Shown here piece after piece: positions 21,243-30,321 of a DNA stretch of 64,000 nt. A program made the translations under genes and the position numbers. This DNA comes from Protopterus annectens. Lineage: Eukaryota > Chordata > Ceratodontiformes > Protopteridae. The notes beneath the pieces were generated by a model. The model saw only the letters and a list, made by a program, of their open reading frames with translations. It made no database searches and had not been told where the DNA came from. Positions within the stretch are counted from its first letter, which is position 1; the number at the start of each line of letters is the position of its first letter. The stretch is from contig NC_056737.1 of the NCBI RefSeq assembly GCF_019279795.1, positions 1,198,589,475 through 1,198,653,474 of the forward strand, read 5' to 3'.

Positions 21243-21524
21243 CTATCATTATAAGACATTGTGATAGGCATGCTATTGTCATAGAGTTTATAGGAATAAT
21301 ATGAATTGTGTTTTGTCCCTTTAAAACTGGATGTTGCCTTAATCATTTTTAATGATTTGTAATTATGTCTAATTGCTAGTACTAGTATATATACTGCTTT
21401 TGGAAGTTTATATGTTATTCCTTTGAAGGCTGTTGGGGCCGAGGTACCGGAATAAATTTTTATCCTGCATTCCTGTTTTGCCTGGTTTGTTCTACAACTT
21501 ATGTTTTGAATTGCTGTTGGTCTT
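20712..21524 (+). mobile_element. Penelope-like element, short 3' fragment (PLE-C)
   Basis: An 813-bp 5'-truncated PLE from a different subfamily, in the RT region of PLE-B right and flanked by a 15-bp duplication. It holds only the linker and GIY-YIG endonuclease plus about 280 bp of 3' sequence. Near its end is a hammerhead-like fold with a changed core (about 21418-21455): ATTCC and GGAAT could form stem I around GGCTGTTGGGGCC. Confidence 0.87.
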
Positions 21525-21527
21525 CAG

Positions 21528-22840
21528 AAATGATTAAAGACCTTAAATTATTAGGCAGGAATTTGTCTCTAAAAGTTTTGCTCCCAAACAATGTTACAAA
21601 TAATATGAATGTGTTTAAACAGCCTAGCACTTTCATTCCTTATACTCCCCCGAGTATACAAAGATTCCTTGATATATGTGAAACATCTTTTAGGCAGATA
21701 TATGATGATAATTTGAGTGACTATTACTATGGAAATCTAAATACAAGTGAATATAGAGCACTGAATGAACTAAAGAACTTGAATTCTGTCGTTATTAAAC
21801 AGGCGGAGGTATTGTTATTTTAGATAAGCAATTGTATGTACAACAAATGTATAAGTTACTGCTTAATAATTATACATACAGAGGAATTTCAAAAGTTACA
21901 GTGAATGCCATCATTGGTAAAGTGTCTTTTTTGATTTTTGACTTATTAATTACTGATTTAATAGATGAACCACTGTTTAAATACTTTAATGTCTTGAATC
22001 CAACTATTCCTAAGATTTATGGTTTACCAAAGGTTCATAAAGACAGAAGTCTGCCACCAATGCGTCCCATAGTCTCAGGCACTGGTTGGTGTACAGAACT
22101 ACTGTCTATTTATGTTGAAAGTACACTGCATGTGCTCTTAGACAAATGTGAAAATATTTTAAGAGACACCAAAATGTTTCTAGAGAAATTACATACTAGA
22201 ATTGAAAGTTTATCAGATATTAATGACTTTGCTCTTGTCACTATGGATATAGAGTCATTGTTTACAAGTATCCCGAATACATGGGGCATTAATATGATTA
22301 GAAATTTTCTTACAAGAAATAATTGCTTCACCAATGAAAAGTACAACTTATATGCAGTTTGTTAGAGATTATTCTGGAAAATAATGTTGTATATTTTGAA
22401 GAACAATTCTTTCTGCAACAGATCGGCATTGCCATGGGCACACCATGTGCAAATAGTTATGCCAATCTATAAACACATTCTGGGAACAAACACATGTCTT
22501 TTCTGATAAGAATCCATTTATCAGTCAGCTTTTATGGTATACACGTTTTGTGGATGATGTTTTTTTATTATGGAAAGGCAATATAGCTGAGCTTATATTA
22601 TTTATTAACTATTTGCATACAACTACTGATTTTCTGAGATTCACATACAATTTTTCTACATCTGAGATTGATTTCTTAGATGTACATATAATCAAATCAG
22701 AGTTGACAGGTTTTACCAGCAAAATTTTTCACAAACCCACGAAGAAAAATACATACCTTCACAAAACCAGTATGCATCCTAGACACATTCCAAGAAATGT
22801 GCTCAAGGGCAGGTATACAGAACATTAAGATTACACAACA
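21528..22840 (+). pseudogene. PLE-B right: reverse transcriptase
   Basis: This is the counterpart of 9310-10676. Seen in order: MIKDLKLLGRNLSLKVL, SEYRALNELKNLNSVVIKQ (the following DKGGG block is damaged), PKIYGLPKVHKD, RPIVSGTGWCTELLS, VTMDIESLFTSIP (motif A), then after a frame change the motif B region and TRFVDDVFLLWKGN (motif C, catalytic DD kept) and FLDVHIIKSELTG. About four frame pieces. Differences from the left arm are few, but each arm has its own breaks. Confidence 0.86.
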
Positions 22841-22863
22841 ATGATAATGATGCAGTACTAGCT

Positions 22864-23705
22864 TTGAATAAATTGAAAACTGATTTTTTAAGAAGAGGAT
22901 ATAATATGGATGAAATAGATAGAACTATTTCTGAAGCTTGGACACTCAGGGACTCTAAATGTAAAGTGTATTTTCAATCTTCTAATTCTATTACGTCAGA
23001 TAGCAGTAATTTGAGAAATAATACACAAAATAATAGCATTAGAGCGGTTTTTCAGTATGCCAGTAATTTTAATCAGTATACTAATATTATTAAACAACAT
23101 TGGCACATTTTACATGAGATTCCTTGTTTACATTCTTTCATTGGTAATGCACCTAGCTTCAGTTTCAGAAATAATCTAACATTAAAACAACAATTGTGTA
23201 ATAAAGACATCAAAAAAACTACCTATAATTCCAGACGCAAAGGTACTTTTCCTTGTAGGTCTTGTACTGCTTGTACACATATTCATAGTACTACACCATA
23301 TATTCATCCTGTTAGAAATTTTACACTATACTCTCATTCATATGCAGACTGTAAAACCACAGATGTTATTTATTTTTGTTTCTGCCAAATATGTCATGCC
23401 TTCTATATAGGAAAACAAATAGAAACTTAAAGGATAGAATATTGGAACACATAAGAGACATCAGAAATAACAAAACTACTAGTGCGCTTGCTCAACATGT
23501 TTTAAACACTGACCCTTCACACTCTTTCAAGTTCTTTGTTTTACAACATATACATAGAAATGTGAGGGGAGGAGATATAGAAAATTTCACAGAGAGCCGA
23601 GAACAAAGATGGATTATCAAGCTCAATGCTGATAGATATCCAGGCTTAAATGGTTGTACATCACTGGTTCCATTTCTTAAAGCTAGACGTCTTCAACACA
23701 ATTAA
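22864..23705 (+). pseudogene. PLE-B right: linker and GIY-YIG endonuclease
   Basis: The linker frame (22864-23430) includes MNKLKTDFLRRGYNMDEID and GTFPCRSCTACTHI, then DVIYFCFCQICHAFYIGKQ, so the YIG is intact here. The rest of the nuclease is in the next frame (23376-23705): NRNLKDRILEHIRDIRNNKT to the end FLKARRLQHN, identical to the left arm's C-terminus. The domain would nick target DNA during insertion. Confidence 0.86.
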
Positions 23706-24127
23706 TTTTTGCATAAAATAAAAATATATATATATATATACATATATTTCTTTTATTATATATTTTGTATTATGCATTCTTTTTAAATATATATTATATA
23801 TATGCATTTTATGAGATTATTTAATTGTTTTAAATTAGATATGCATAAATATGAATATACTATGCATTTTTATTTATATGCATTTTTTATATATATGCAT
23901 TTTTAATGAGATTATTTAACTATTTTAAAATCAGATATGCATAAATATGAACATACTTTACATTTTTGTATATATATTTTTGTATATATATTTTATATTC
24001 ACATGCGTATTTTACAATATTCTTGTCATATATGCCTTTAAATTTTCAAAAGTTGTATGATGTCACTAATTGGAAATTTTTTTTTGACTGAGAGTGATAC
24101 AAAACAAGCAGTTGAACAGTTAATTCT

Positions 24128-24172
24128 TTGTCTGATGAAGCAACGAAGGTTGCGAAAGCGCTCACCTCTCCT
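24128..24172 (+). ncRNA. Hammerhead ribozyme motif, PLE-B right 3' pseudo-LTR
   Basis: CTGATGA at 24132-24138, stem II GCAAC/GTTGC with loop GAAG, GAAA at 24154-24157, AGCGCT palindrome, predicted cleavage before ACC. About 25 bp downstream are TTTAAATAAAGACGTT and the conserved end CCCGGTATAGTG. Confidence 0.8.
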
Positions 24173-24233
24173 TTTTACTTTGTTTAAATAAAGACGTTAT
24201 TGTGTGGTACCCGGTATAGTGTTTTCTCTCATA

Positions 24234-24247
24234 TGCTTGCATTTCTG
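24234..24247. repeat. Target-site duplication of PLE-B, right copy
   Basis: TGCTTGCATTTCTG, identical to 7837-7850. LINE-1 ORF1 resumes directly after it. Confidence 0.88.
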
Positions 24248-24598
24248 CTTTGGAGATCCTTGTTGCTTGGGCAGGTTTTTATTGAGAACCTCCGCAAATG
24301 TAGGTGTGTGTTTTGTGTTTCTATGTGTGTGTTTTGCTGGAGTAGGTTTTGAGGGACTATGTGATGAGTGTGGTGTGGTGCAAGTGTTTACCTTCTCCTC
24401 TTGACTGTCTAGTCCAGTCTTGGATGAAGACAGCTTTGCTTCCAGTTTGGCAATATAAGTGCATCTCTCACAGGTTGTAGTGTTGGGTGGTAGGAGGAGA
24501 GGGTTGTCTGTGTACATGAGGCAATTGCTGAATTGCCCCAAGATGCCCAGATTCATCAGGTAGACAGGAGAAAACACTGGGAGCTGACCCTTAGACAT
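24248..24598 (-). pseudogene. LINE-1 ORF1, N-terminal part
   Basis: The frame opens at MSKGQLPVFSPVYLMNLGIL (24598), the same start as in LINE-2 (MSKGQFQAYSPVQLVNLGIL at 31376), so the start is well supported. It has a cysteine pair in TCERCTYIAKLEAKLS, where a short coiled-coil-like stretch follows, then a Ser/Thr/Pro-rich basic linker ending FAEVLNKNLPKQQGSPKQ. This is the N-terminal part of a CR1-group ORF1, an RNA-binding or accessory protein. The rest of ORF1 lies beyond PLE-B at 7312-7850. Confidence 0.78.
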
Positions 24599-24790
24599 GC
24601 CTGGATAGGTGCTTATTTATTAAGTACTAAAAACTGCTTTCCTCTAGACAAGTGAGGAAAGTTCAGTGCTGTAGTAATTTGTAGCCTATTTAGTGCTAAG
24701 AACAAGTTCTGAACAAGTGCTGAGCGCAAATAAACAGATTTGAGTGCTGAAAATATGATCCTCTTATAGTTCTTTCCTGGTTTGTTTCAG
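24599..24790 (-). other. Probable LINE-1 5' UTR
   Basis: Sequence upstream of the ORF1 start. It loosely matches the region upstream of the LINE-2 ORF1 start (repeated AGTGCT and AACAAGTGCTGAGC motifs). The 5' limit cannot be fixed by eye. Confidence 0.45.
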
Positions 24791-24869
24791 TCAGTGGCAC
24801 AAAAGATAGCCCTCTCGCCTTTGGTACAGAAATATGTAGATTCTTTCTCCACACCAGATCAATGGATTG

Positions 24870-25010
24870 CTGAAACTACAGTGGAGGTGCTGCACTTTTG
24901 AGTGTGTTATCCTTTGGATGAGACATTAAATCAAGGTCCCATCTACTTGAGTTGGTGGTAGCTCAGTTTGATGTAAAAGACCCCAGAGCACCTATTGAAA
25001 AGAGTAGGAG
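24870..25010 (+). mobile_element. SINE-like conserved core, degraded
   Basis: The run TTTGGATGAGACATTAAATC, AAGGTCCC and AAAGACCCCAGAGCACCTAT, then GAAAAGAGTAGG, resembles a core that recurs in many vertebrate interspersed repeats (GGATGAGACGTTAAACCGAG ... AAAGAGTAGG). I recall it as a conserved repeat domain but cannot name the family safely. No pol III boxes are seen beside it. Confidence 0.4.
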
Positions 25011-25199
25011 ACTTTTAACAATACATAACATAATCAACAAGGGTAAAAATATGTGCACAATAAAAAGTACTACAACAAGAAATATGCCCAGAAATATAAC
25101 CATGTCATTTTCAGAAATATATATATTCCTTCACCCTTTCTTCCACAACCATTTTCTTAGCTTTCCCAGTATCAAAACACAATCTCATATTTTGTAAAT

Positions 25200-25560
25200 A
25201 ATTCTTCCAATCTTGCTAATCAAATATGACAATAATACCCCAACACAAATTGCATCTGTTAAACATATATCAATAGACAAAGACCTATAGTAATATTCAT
25301 AAAGAATCATATCTACTGTAACAGAAACAAAGAAAATCAGTGTTATATGAATGCAAAAGCATTTGTCAAAATAACTGAATTCTGTGAAACGGTCTCCTTA
25401 ACATTGCAAATATAACACAAATGCTGATCTCTAAACTTATATTTCATATCACCTTTAATTGGTAATTTGCCTAAGAAGAGTCCCCACAAAAAGTCTTGAA
25501 TTTTCTTAGTATTTTGGAACATATGTTTTCTACAGTCAATACTTTAACTATGAGGAGAAT
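25200..25560 (-). mobile_element. L1/Tx1-type LINE ORF2 C-terminal fragment
   Basis: The minus strand at 25498-25382 reads DFLWGLFLGKLPIKGDMKYK and FRDQHLCYICNVKETVS. This fits the zinc-ribbon-like domain at the C-terminus of L1-clade RTs (W..L..G.LP ... C..C...ETV.H). The frame is lost after ETVS. The surrounding DNA is AT-rich with no other signature; the fragment's limits are approximate. Confidence 0.5.
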
Positions 25561-25598
25561 TTTTCCCACAGCCTATCAAAAAGTAAGAATCCATCACA

Positions 25599-25604
25599 TG
25601 TATG

Positions 25605-25650
<46 letters not shown>
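25599..25650. repeat. (TA)n microsatellite
   Basis: TATGTATGTA followed by about 20 TA units. Confidence 0.97.
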
Positions 25651-25653
<3 letters not shown>

Positions 25654-25654
25654 T

Positions 25655-25765
25655 TCCACTTCATATCATCGAATTATCATTTCATCGAATTGCAAATCAT
25701 CGAGACCAAATCGTCGAAAACTCATTTCATCGAAAACTCATATCGAATCTCAAATCATTGAAAAC
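25655..25765. repeat. Degenerate short tandem repeat, CATCGAA motif
   Basis: TCATCGAA-type words recur about every 11-16 bp (TCATCGAATT, TCATCGAGACC, TCGTCGAAAACTCA, TCATCGAAAACTCA). It sits between the TA microsatellite and PLE-D. Origin unknown. Confidence 0.6.
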
Positions 25766-25885
25766 TATAAAGCAACTACAAATAACATTCCACAAAGAAT
25801 ATCCACAAATACTGGTACAATGCTGAAATTATGCAAAACGAACGGCACAGCTCGGACCAAGGAACTCTTTTATTTAAAATAATAC

Positions 25886-25932
25886 ACGGATAAGCGCTTT
25901 CATCTACTATATATCAAACTTCATCAGAACCA
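25886..25932 (-). ncRNA. Hammerhead ribozyme motif, PLE-D left arm
   Basis: Minus strand: GGTT CTGATGA, a weak stem II (AGTTTG...TAGAT), GAAA, then AGCGCT T and ATCCG. The core is intact (complement of CTGATGA at 25921-25927). Confidence 0.7.
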
Positions 25933-26271
25933 TAGTAAATGACATAAAACACTGTTTAAATACTTGATTTCCCCGCCAAAAATTCTCAATCACTTCTTAA
26001 AAAGACATACTACATATTCACAAATCACTGTGAATACCTAATATATCTAAACCTAAAAATGCATAAACAATGCCTAGAAATGATAAAATAACATTACATA
26101 CAGTACTCTAGCTAAAGTCTATTTATAGTTATTAACTAATTTAACATAAGAAATGGCTTAATACTAATATGCTCATTTATACCTGGGGGGGGGGGGTAGT
26201 AGCATCCATCAAAATCTGCCACTTGCTTTCCTTGGATGCTAACAATGCTTTCCAATTTCCCCCTTGTATTG

Positions 26272-26707
26272 CTATGTCCACTTGATCAATAATTGAAAAT
26301 TTAAAATTGTGAAGTTCTCCTTTCTCACTAATGTGTTTATATAAAGCATTATTCTTATCCTTAACCTGTATTTTATATAAATGTTCATATATATACGTTT
26401 TTTGAGATGTCTCTCAATTTTTCCTATATAAAATGCAGGGCATGCATCACAAGTAGCAAGATATACTACTTGTTTGGTGTTACAATTGCCTGCCCTGCAT
26501 CTAATCACAGTTCTGTTGATATCTTCTAATTTTATTTTTTCCACTTCATTTATGGCTTTGCATTGTTTACAAGAACCACATTTCCTGGTTCCTGTATTTT
26601 TCTTCCTCACATTGTTGTTCTTTGCCTGTTCTAATAATCTTTTGATGTTGGGTGCGGTTTTAAAAACAAAACTAGGATGACTACCCAATTTAGTCCCTAT
26701 GTGTTCC
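26272..26707 (-). pseudogene. PLE-D linker and GIY-YIG endonuclease
   Basis: The frame enters at EHIGTKLGSHPSFVFKTAPN, so the annotated Met at 26688 is internal to a truncated protein. It has TRKCGSCKQCKAI (CxxCxxC linker) and the nuclease QVVYLATCDACPAFYIGKIERHLKKRIY with YIG kept. After RIY the sequence departs from the family pattern (poly-I/Y run), probably through a frame change. The same linker-nuclease order is present in PLE-A, B, C and E. Confidence 0.82.
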
Positions 26708-27003
26708 TAGACTGTAAGCAAGTGGCAGATTTTGACGGATGCTACTACCCCCCCAGGTATAAATGAACATATTAGTATTAAGCCATTTCTTATGTTAAAT
26801 TAGTTAATAACTATAAATAGACTTTAGCTAGAGTACTGTATGTAATGTTATTTGATCATTTCTAGGCATTGTTTATGCATTTTTAGGTTTAGATATATTA
26901 GGTATTCACAGTGATTTGTGAATATGGAGTATGTCTTTTTAAGAAGTGATTGAGAATTTTTGGCGGGGAAATCAAGTATTTAAACAGTGTTTTATGTCAT
27001 TTA

Positions 27004-27055
27004 CTATGGTTCTGATGAAGTCTGATATATAGCAGATGAAAGCGCTTAACCGTGT
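27004..27055 (+). ncRNA. Hammerhead ribozyme motif, PLE-D right arm
   Basis: GGTT CTGATGA (27012-27018), stem II TCTG...CAGA, GAAA, AGCGCT T, AACCG. Here stem I pairs well: TGGTT before the core with AACCG after the predicted site. Of the copies in the window this has the best stem I. Confidence 0.82.
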
Positions 27056-27139
27056 ATTATTTTAAATAAAGGAGTTCCTTGGTCCGAGCTGTGCCATTCG
27101 TTTTGTATCATTTCAGCATTGTACCAGTATTTCTGGATA

Positions 27140-27639
27140 NNNNNNNNNNNNNNNNNNNNNNNNNNNNNNNNNNNNNNNNNNNNNNNNNNNNNNNNNNNNN
27201 NNNNNNNNNNNNNNNNNNNNNNNNNNNNNNNNNNNNNNNNNNNNNNNNNNNNNNNNNNNNNNNNNNNNNNNNNNNNNNNNNNNNNNNNNNNNNNNNNNNN
27301 NNNNNNNNNNNNNNNNNNNNNNNNNNNNNNNNNNNNNNNNNNNNNNNNNNNNNNNNNNNNNNNNNNNNNNNNNNNNNNNNNNNNNNNNNNNNNNNNNNNN
27401 NNNNNNNNNNNNNNNNNNNNNNNNNNNNNNNNNNNNNNNNNNNNNNNNNNNNNNNNNNNNNNNNNNNNNNNNNNNNNNNNNNNNNNNNNNNNNNNNNNNN
27501 NNNNNNNNNNNNNNNNNNNNNNNNNNNNNNNNNNNNNNNNNNNNNNNNNNNNNNNNNNNNNNNNNNNNNNNNNNNNNNNNNNNNNNNNNNNNNNNNNNNN
27601 NNNNNNNNNNNNNNNNNNNNNNNNNNNNNNNNNNNNNNN
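27140..27639. other. Assembly gap, 500 N
   Basis: Exactly 500 N, a placeholder length. It falls between the PLE-D right arm and LINE-2, so the LINE-2 3' end and the PLE-D right end are unknown. Confidence 0.99.
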
Positions 27640-28333
27640 ACAAGCCGAATTGGGTAAGGTCCAGTGTCTTGAGGCTCCCAATGTCTTTGTTTATGAGTTC
27701 CATGATAATACGCTCCATAGCTTTACAGACCAGACTAGTCAGGCTTATTGGGCAATAGTTTCCGGGGTCCGTTGTGGCACCACCTTTGTGGAGTGGGACT
27801 ACTGTAGCTGTATGCCATTCTTTGGGTACATCTCCTGTAGTAAGGCTAGGTTTGAACAGTGACTTAATGTGAGGGTTCAGTTCTTCTTGGAGCCCATGTA
27901 AGACACAGCCTGGGATACCGTCCAGTCCCATAGATGCTGTGTTTTTTGCTTTGGAGAGGGCAGCTTTCACCTGTGCATCTGTGATGTCAGGGAGGTTACA
28001 TTCAGTTGGGATAAGCATTTGCTCCTTTGGGGGGGAGGGGGGGGAGTTTGCGCTGAATCTGTCTGCCAGGATGTTGGCTATGTCTGTAGGTTCAGTATAT
28101 TTTGTACCATTATGCAACAATTCAGAGCATATCTGGGAGTTTCCACCCATGTTCCTGACATAACTAAAGAAGGCCTTGTGATTATCTTTAGTGTCTAGGG
28201 CAATTTTCTTTGAAACTGGCCTTTGATGATTTTATGAGGTATCGAAGTTTCTTGCTAATACTGATCAGAGATGCCTTCCCTTTTTGGGATTTTGCTCTGT
28301 CATGTAGTAGCTTCCTCCTTCTGTTGTATAGTT
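27640..28333 (-). pseudogene. LINE-2 reverse transcriptase, N-terminal part
   Basis: The frame includes MGGNSQICSELLHNGTKY, PTDIANILADRFSANS, KNTASMGLDGIPGCVLHGL, GDVPKEWHTATVVPLHKGGA and NYCPISLTSLVCKAMERII, ending TQFGL at the gap. This is the finger region of a CR1/L2 RT. The region 28150-28333 codes for KLYNRRRKLLHDRAKSQKG and the KDNHKAFFSYVRN-type block in a shifted frame. Motifs A to C lie in the gap. Confidence 0.86.
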
Positions 28334-29235
28334 TATTTATGGCGGGGTCCACCAGACCGGTCTCCTGTTTTGGAGGAGTGAGTCTTGGTTTTATTTGGGA
28401 TAGCACAATCCATGCATTCCTGCAGGTGCTCATAGAATGCATTTGTAAAGGATTCTGTGGATTGGGCTGTATTATCCTCTGGCCCAGGGGCTTTGAAGGA
28501 TTCCACCTCAGTCTTGAGAAGTGCAAAGTTGGCTTTTGAGAAATTCTTTACAGTGATTTCCTTGGCTGGGGGTGGGGACGGGATATGGATGTCCAGGGAA
28601 ATTTGTTTATGGTCTGATCTTACCAATGAGGGGTTTACCTCTGGTGTGGAACAAGTCCCCATGTTGGTGATGACCAGGTCCAATATTTTGTTCCCTCTTG
28701 TGGGAGCGGTGACCAGTTGTTCCATTGCAATAGAGTTTATAAATTCAAGGAACCGTTGGGCGAGGGTGTTTGGACTTGAGTAGTTTTCCCAGTCAGTGTT
28801 TGGGTAGTTGAAGTCACCCAATAACATAGTGTTTGGAGAGACCTTCATATTCTCCAGTGTTCTCAGGAATGCCAAGTGGGGTTCCTGTAATAGGGAGGGT
28901 GTTCTGTAGCAGGCTACAAACTGAAAGGCAGTTTTTCCCACTGTTAGTTGCACATGGATGGTTTCTGATGCTTCATGCAGTGCCACTAATCTGGAGGTGT
29001 AGGTATCTTTGATGAATATAGATACTCCCCCCTCCTTTTGTGCTTCGGTCCGAGTTTTGGGGCCAAAACGCATGGTATGAGTTATAACCTGGTAGTGCTG
29101 GGGTGCTCTCAGGATCCTTGAACCAGGTTTATGTTACTGCACAGACATCGATTTTCTCCATACTGTGGAGAGCCTCGAGTGCGTGCATCTTGAGGTTTAG
29201 ACTTCTGGCATTGAGTAGCATTACCTTTAGTTTTT
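28333..29235 (-). pseudogene. LINE-2 AP-type endonuclease
   Basis: A 246-codon open piece (29073-28333) contains EGGVSIFIKDTYTSRL, VACYRTPSLL, LLGDFNYPNTDW (catalytic Asp kept), LVITNMGTCSTPEVNPS, RSDHKQISLDIHIP (SDH kept) and the post-nuclease segment. The N-terminal part lies upstream in another frame: KVMLLNARSLNLKMHALEAL and CAVT*TWFKDPESTPALPGYNSY, where the catalytic Glu codon region carries a stop. The nuclease would nick target DNA to prime reverse transcription. Confidence 0.87.
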
Positions 29236-29465
29236 TTATCCTTGGGTTGTCCATGAAGGTGGGTTTGTCCTTTGAGCCTTGCCTAAAAAAGGCACTATGG
29301 GGGTGGCAAGAGCCTTGGCCAGTTTACAAAAGCCTAAGGGTGACAGGTGCAAGCCATCCCTAGCAAAGCAACATGGCTTGTCGAGCATGTCATCCCAGAC
29401 TGACAGACAGTGGATCCCCTTTGAATGACACCAATACTTTAGCCAATTGTTGAAACTGATCATTT

Positions 29466-29479
29466 TGTCTTTATACTGT
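29466..29479. repeat. Target-site duplication of PLE-F, left copy
   Basis: TGTCTTTATACTGT here and at 30617-30630. The LINE-1 counterpart (TGTCCTTGTACTGT, about 7439-7452) has it once. Confidence 0.9.
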
Positions 29480-29572
29480 TACAACAAAAAAGACGTAAGC
29501 AAACTGATAAAACACAAAAAAGGAATGTAACACGGAGCACCAAAATAAAGTAAGCGTGCGACTTAAAGTGCT

Positions 29573-29625
29573 TTATTTAAGCGTTTTCGCCACCAATAAA
29601 TAGCAGTAGCTTCCTCAGACAATTG
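29573..29625 (-). ncRNA. Hammerhead-like motif of PLE-F
   Basis: Minus strand: CTGAGGA (U to G at the tolerant core position 7), stem II GCTAC/GTGGC with a 12-nt loop, then GAAAACGCTT. The core is otherwise intact; stem I pairing is poor. Confidence 0.6.
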
Positions 29626-30321
29626 AAAATAAAGCAAGTTGATGCTTTATAACCCTACAGCACAGCATTAGTGACATCACATCCTTTGCACAAGACACTG
29701 GTAATTGTATTCATTTAAAGAAACAGTCAGGAAACAACCATAAAGATCATTCCTTAGCGTTGTGCACTTTTAAAAACAGCTGTCATAACATCCAAAAATG
29801 AAAAGAAAATCACATCAGTTAAGTATAACCAATTAATATAGCTGTGTTGTGGAATGTACACCAAAATTAAATTTCAAAAAGTAGCAAAAAGTGTATACGT
29901 ATGGTCAACAACATGTTAGGTAATATAATAAGTTCACACCTAACTGCAACAGCAATTCCTAGCATAACAAAGTTAAGCCTGTCATATCTGAAAGAGTCTT
30001 GTTACATGTATGAAATGTTTCACAGTGTAAAAGAATTTTTTAAAAAAACTTTTTTTATTTAAAAACATATTAAAATTAGTAGGATTTTCTAAACAAAGAA
30101 AGTAAAATGTTTAAATTGTGGTCATTACACTTGAAAGGGAACCTAAAGTGTTTCAAGTCCACTGAAGAGTTTTCTATCAAGGCCTAAGGTAACTTTTAAG
30201 TTTTAATATTACCGATATATTACATGCTTCATTTAAGCCTGGTGGGCGAAGGCATTCAGTAACAGTTGCCACTCCAACTCTTTAATTCCGAGAAATAAGG
30301 GTTGGGGGCCACCTCTTATTC

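Larger units (their letters stand above)
12257..24233 (+). mobile_element. Penelope-like element, plus-strand arm with insertions (PLE-B right)
   Basis: The plus-strand arm starts with a short pseudo-LTR tail (GCCGTTTTGCTTTTCGTTTA), then the 5' UTR and coding body identical in layout to the left arm. DIRS-A interrupts it at 13103-20297 and PLE-C at 20712-21524; both breaks can be placed exactly because the left arm gives the uninterrupted sequence. The body ends at about 23705, and a 3' pseudo-LTR with a hammerhead motif reaches 24233, next to the right target-site duplication. Several frame changes make the arm inactive. Confidence 0.87.
2289..24790 (-). mobile_element. CR1/L2-group LINE, near full-length host of the nest (LINE-1)
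   Basis: One minus-strand LINE can be traced through several insertions. Its 5' UTR and ORF1 start lie at 24248-24790, the ORF1 esterase part at about 7312-7850, endonuclease at 6536-7311, reverse transcriptase at 4582-6186, 3' UTR to 4368, and the terminal tail (TAGGTTCATAGG on the plus strand) at 2289-2332. PLE-A splits the 3' UTR and PLE-B, with its own passengers, splits ORF1. Removing the insertions leaves about 4 kb, close to a full-length CR1/L2 element. The continuity is supported by the same domain order in LINE-2 (27640-32082) and by the 14-bp duplication around PLE-B. The 5' limit is approximate. Confidence 0.82.
25801..27139. mobile_element. Penelope-like element, two inverted arms (PLE-D)
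   Basis: The left arm (25801-about 26708, minus strand) has the linker and GIY-YIG domain and a 3' pseudo-LTR. The right arm (about 26713-27139, plus strand) holds only the last 430 bp or so. The arms are inverted copies: AGGTATAAATGA, TTCTGATGAAG and GGTCCGAGCTGTGCCATTCG all occur in both. Both are 5'-truncated and meet head to head at 26708-26712. The right arm runs into the 500-N gap, so its outer end and any target-site duplication are not visible. Confidence 0.85.

Noticed and set aside
27046-28150. Frames that run across the 500-N gap
   Set aside because: Unknown bases are read as open codons; only the flanking LINE-2 RT part is real.
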